Source of the DNA: Yoonia vestfoldensis
GTDB taxonomy: Bacteria > Pseudomonadota > Alphaproteobacteria > Rhodobacterales > Rhodobacteraceae
Assembly (NCBI RefSeq): GCF_002158905.1
Contig: NZ_CP021431.1
Coordinates: 2,667,001 to 2,731,000 of the forward strand
Length of the DNA: 64,000 bases
Direction of reading: 5' to 3'
The translations under genes were made by a program, and so were the position numbers. Positions 61,513 to 64,000 of the stretch are shown one piece after another. How positions within the stretch are numbered: position 1 is the stretch's first letter; each line of letters begins with the position of its first letter. Under the pieces are notes generated by a model, which was given only the letters and a program-made list of their open reading frames with translations, searched no databases and was not told the origin of the DNA.

Positions 61513-64000
61513 CCGTCCTGACGGATCACCGCGTTCTGCGGGTCATAGGGGCTGTCCTCGACGATCACGGCCGGCCAAAGCTGGTCCAGCATCTTGACCT
61601 GCAATTGGGTGCCGACCGCCGCCATCTCGGGTTTGACATAGCCCATGCCGATGGATTTGCCGAAGGCCACCGAATAGCCGCCCGAGGTCAGACGCCCGAC
61701 GCGGGTGTCACCGTCATACAATGCCTCGCGCCCCCATGGATCGGCATCCGCAGGCCCGTCGATCAGCAAGGTGACGCATTTGCTGCGGATCCCCTTGGCC
61801 AGCATCGCCTCTTTGCCGTGGAAATCCTTGGACAGGTCCACGAAACGCGGCAGATCAGCCTCGAGCGGTGTCGCGTCGCGGCCCAATTCATTGCCAAAGG
61901 CGCGGTAGGATTTTTCCTGCCGCAGCCAGTTCTGCGCCCGTGCGCCGACCAGTTTCATACCATGTGGCGCGCCTGCCTTTTCCAGCAGGTCGAACAGGTA
62001 ATTCTGCATTTCAATCGGATGGTGCAATTCCCAGCCCAGCTCGCCGGTATAGGCGACGCGGATCGCATTGACCGGACACATCCCGAGTTCGATCTTTTGC
62101 GCAGACAGCCATGGGAAACGCTTGTTCGACAGGGCGGTGGCTGGATCGGCATCCTTGATCACGGCGGCCAGCACGTCGCGGGATTTGGGACCGGCGATGG
62201 CGAAAACGCCCCATTGCGTGGTCACATCCTGCGCGTTGATCCGGCCGAATGTGGGTTCCTTGTCCTCGATCGCCTTGAACAGGTAATCCTGATCATAGGC
62301 GGTCCATGCCCCGGCAGAGACGAGGTAATAATCATTCTCGCCATTGCGCACGATGGTATATTCGGTGCGCGTCGTGCCATGGGCGGTCAGCGCATAGGTC
62401 AGGTTGATCCGGCCCACGCGCGGCAATTTATTGGTGGTGAACCAATCCAGAAAGGCGGTCGCCCCCGGCCCGGTGATCCGGTGCTTGGTAAAGGCGGTGG
62501 CGTCGATCAGGCCCACGCCTTCGCGGATCGCCTTGGCCTCTTCCACCGCATATTGCCACCAGCCGCCGCGCCGGAAGGACCGCGCGTCATGGTCGTTGAA
62601 CCCGGCGGGGGCATAATAATTGGGCCGTTCCCAACCGTTCACGAAACCGAATTGCGCGCCACGCGCCGCTTGGCGGTCATAGGCGGGCGAGGTGCGCAAA
62701 GGCCGACAGGCGGGGCGTTCTTCATCGGGATGATGCAGGATATAGACGTGGTCGTAGCATTCCTCGTTCTTGCGCGCGGCAAATTCGGTGGTCATCCAAT
62801 TGCCGTAACGCTTGGGGTCAAGCGAGGCCATGTCGATTTCCGCCTCGCCATGCACCATCATCTGGGCAAGGTAATAGCCGGTGCCACCAGCCGCCGTGAT
62901 GCCAAACGAAAACCCTTCGGCCAGCCACATATTGCGCAATCCGGGTGCGGGGCCGACCAGCGGGTTACCGTCGGGCGTGTAACAGATCGGGCCGTTGAAA
63001 TCGTCTTTCAGCCCCGAATCCTCGCAAGACGGAATCCGGTGGATCATCGCCATATATTGGTCCTCGATCCGTTCCAGATCGAGCGGGAAGAGATCGGCGC
63101 GGAAAGAGTCAGGCACGCCATATTCAAAAACCGCAGGGGCGTTCTTTTCATAGACCCCCAAGATCCAGCCGCCGCGTTCCTCGCGCACATAAGATTGCGC
63201 ATCGGCGTCGCGGATCACGGGATGTTCGACATGGCCTTCGGCGCGGAATTTCACCAGCGCGGGGTCTTGGTCCATCACGATGAATTGGTGTTCAACGGGG
63301 ATCGCGGGGATCTTGATGCCAAGCTTTTTCGCCGTGGTCTGCGCATGGTTGCCAGAGGCGGTGACGACATGTTCGGCGGTGATGGTGATCTGTTCCTCGG
63401 ATGGCACCAGATTGCCGCCCTTTTCGACCATCTTGGTGCAGGTCACTTCCCAATGGGTGCCGTTCCAGTGGAATGCATCGGCCTGCCATTTGCGCACGAT
63501 CTCGACGCCGCGCTGGCGGGCACCCTTGGCCATGGCCTGCGTCACATCGGCGGGGTTAATATAGCCGTCGGTATGGTGATACAGCGCGCCTTTGAGGTCA
63601 TCGGTATTGATCAGCGGCCATTTCGCCTTGATCTGGTCAGGGGTCATCCAGACATAGGGCACATCGCAGGTTTCGGCCGTGGATGCATAAAGCATGAATT
63701 CATCCATGCGGTCCTGCGTCTGGGCCATGCGCAGATTGCCGACCACGGCGAAACCTGCGTTCAGGCCGGTTTCCGCCTCTAGCGATTTGTAGAAATCGAC
63801 CGAATATTTGTGGATATGGGTCGTGGCAAAAGACATGTTGAACAAGGGCAGCAGGCCCGCCGCATGCCATGTGGACCCCGAGGTCAGCTCGTCGCGTTCC
63901 AGCAGCATCACATCATCCCAGCCCGCCTTGGCCAGATGATAGGCGATCGACGTGCCCACGGCGCCACCACCGACGACCAATGCTTTGACTTGCGTTTTCA
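61509..64000 (-). CDS. GcvT-family FAD oxidoreductase (dimethylglycine/sarcosine dehydrogenase-like), start cut by the edge
   Basis: The frame runs to the right edge, where the last complete codons read KTQVKALVVGGGAVG and the two bases before them are TG. The start ATG thus lacks only its first base, at 64001, and the full protein is about 830 aa. The N-terminal DAO domain has GGGAVGTSIAYHLAKAG and STWHAAGLLP, where the histidine fits the covalent FAD site of dimethylglycine dehydrogenases. The C-terminal half is a GcvT folate-binding domain (TAFTKHRITGPGATAFLD, ATTALSNKRFPW-like DPATALSNKRFPWLS). It should demethylate a methylated glycine and pass the carbon to tetrahydrofolate. Confidence 0.9.
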   Translation of the reverse strand, partial: KTQVKALVVGGGAVGTSIAYHLAKAGWDDVMLLERDELTSGSTWHAAGLLPLFNMSFATTHIHKYSVDFYKSLEAETGLNAGFAVVGNLRMAQTQDRMDEFMLYASTAETCDVPYVWMTPDQIKAKWPLINTDDLKGALYHHTDGYINPADVTQAMAKGARQRGVEIVRKWQADAFHWNGTHWEVTCTKMVEKGGNLVPSEEQITITAEHVVTASGNHAQTTAKKLGIKIPAIPVEHQFIVMDQDPALVKFRAEGHVEHPVIRDADAQSYVREERGGWILGVYEKNAPAVFEYGVPDSFRADLFPLDLERIEDQYMAMIHRIPSCEDSGLKDDFNGPICYTPDGNPLVGPAPGLRNMWLAEGFSFGITAAGGTGYYLAQMMVHGEAEIDMASLDPKRYGNWMTTEFAARKNEECYDHVYILHHPDEERPACRPLRTSPAYDRQAARGAQFGFVNGWERPNYYAPAGFNDHDARSFRRGGWWQYAVEEAKAIREGVGLIDATAFTKHRITGPGATAFLDWFTTNKLPRVGRINLTYALTAHGTTRTEYTIVRNGENDYYLVSAGAWTAYDQDYLFKAIEDKEPTFGRINAQDVTTQWGVFAIAGPKSRDVLAAVIKDADPATALSNKRFPWLSAQKIELGMCPVNAIRVAYTGELGWELHHPIEMQNYLFDLLEKAGAPHGMKLVGARAQNWLRQEKSYRAFGNELGRDATPLEADLPRFVDLSKDFHGKEAMLAKGIRSKCVTLLIDGPADADPWGREALYDGDTRVGRLTSGGYSVAFGKSIGMGYVKPEMAAVGTQLQVKMLDQLWPAVIVEDSPYDPQNAVIRQDG

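Noticed and set aside
61317..63782. 821-aa plus-strand open frame
   Set aside because: It lies entirely antisense to the GcvT-type oxidoreductase, whose protein is clearly conserved. The antisense product is rich in His, Gly and Arg without any domain, as expected from high-GC codon bias.
1..64000. tRNA, rRNA, prophage, restriction-modification or other defence genes
   Set aside because: No T-arm GGTTCRA pattern in a cloverleaf setting, no rRNA sequence, and no protein with defence or phage domains was found in any gap or open frame.

Overview
This 64 kb window is chromosomal DNA from a high-GC alphaproteobacterium, almost certainly of the order Rhodobacterales (Roseobacteraceae/Paracoccaceae; genus not resolvable by eye). 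The signs are a MipZ division-site ATPase, a class I lysyl-tRNA synthetase, separate b and b' Fo subunits, a glcDEF set, a DUF4159/BatA-type pair, and a GT14-DUF5928 glycosyltransferase beside a sulfotransferase. It is dense, mostly housekeeping sequence. I see no transposase, integrase, prophage, tRNA, rRNA or CRISPR array.

Layout. 0-5 kb: the end of a probable MoxR/DUF58/DUF4159 envelope cluster and a DUF599 protein. 5.5-9.4 kb: glycolate oxidase glcDEF. 9.5-15.9 kb: secreted serine protease, small heat-shock protein, polA, small proteins, an ABC ATPase without a visible permease, and a HIT protein. 15.9-19.4 kb: a surface-glycan-like group (GT14, sulfotransferase, unknown Rossmann-like protein). 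19.4-22.8 kb: adenosine kinase, nth, an Ada-like methyltransferase and an OmpA lipoprotein. 22.9-26.3 kb: a FadR-type regulator converging on the Fo ATP synthase operon atpI-B-E-F'-F. 26.5-29 kb: regulators, an EamA transporter and DoxX. 29.2-34.4 kb: the ffh-GNAT-chorismate mutase-rpsP-small ORF-rimM-trmD-rplS-rpmE translation and export cluster. 34.5-39.4 kb: chemoreceptor, DUF3291 remnant, DEAD-box helicase and mipZ. 39.4-45.6 kb: leucine biosynthesis (leuB, leuCD) with unrelated genes between. 45.9-51.7 kb: a short ribosome-hibernation factor and a complete urease operon ureD-A-B-C-(DUF1127-like)-E-F-G. 51.8-64 kb: a beta-helix protein, lysK, terB, dacB, nadD, an aldo/keto reductase, a DAO-family oxidase and a large GcvT-type dimethylglycine/sarcosine dehydrogenase-like enzyme cut by one base at the right edge.

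The most striking structure not explained by genes is a dispersed intergenic element. Nine copies of a roughly 33-nt core (family A: CCTCC-GGC-GGGG-ATATTT, then GCTCGGAAGATG) and three copies of a related core (family B: GAGTATTTTTGG then AAAAAAGAAG) were found by eye. Nine of the twelve lie 12-50 nt downstream of a stop codon, in the same orientation as that gene, and usually behind a hairpin whose sequence differs at each locus. The element looks like a terminator or 3'-end module, but the conserved part continues past the U-rich stretch, and several copies sit inside operons (glcD-glcE, ureA-ureB, DUF4159-membrane protein). One copy in the opposite orientation has become the N-terminal codons of the GNAT gene after ffh.

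Other items worth following: a ROSE-type RNA-thermometer candidate before the small heat-shock gene, a 50-codon membrane ORF between rpsP and rimM, a DUF3291 gene remnant, an 18-residue insertion in urease alpha, and a surface-glycan-like locus containing an unassigned protein.
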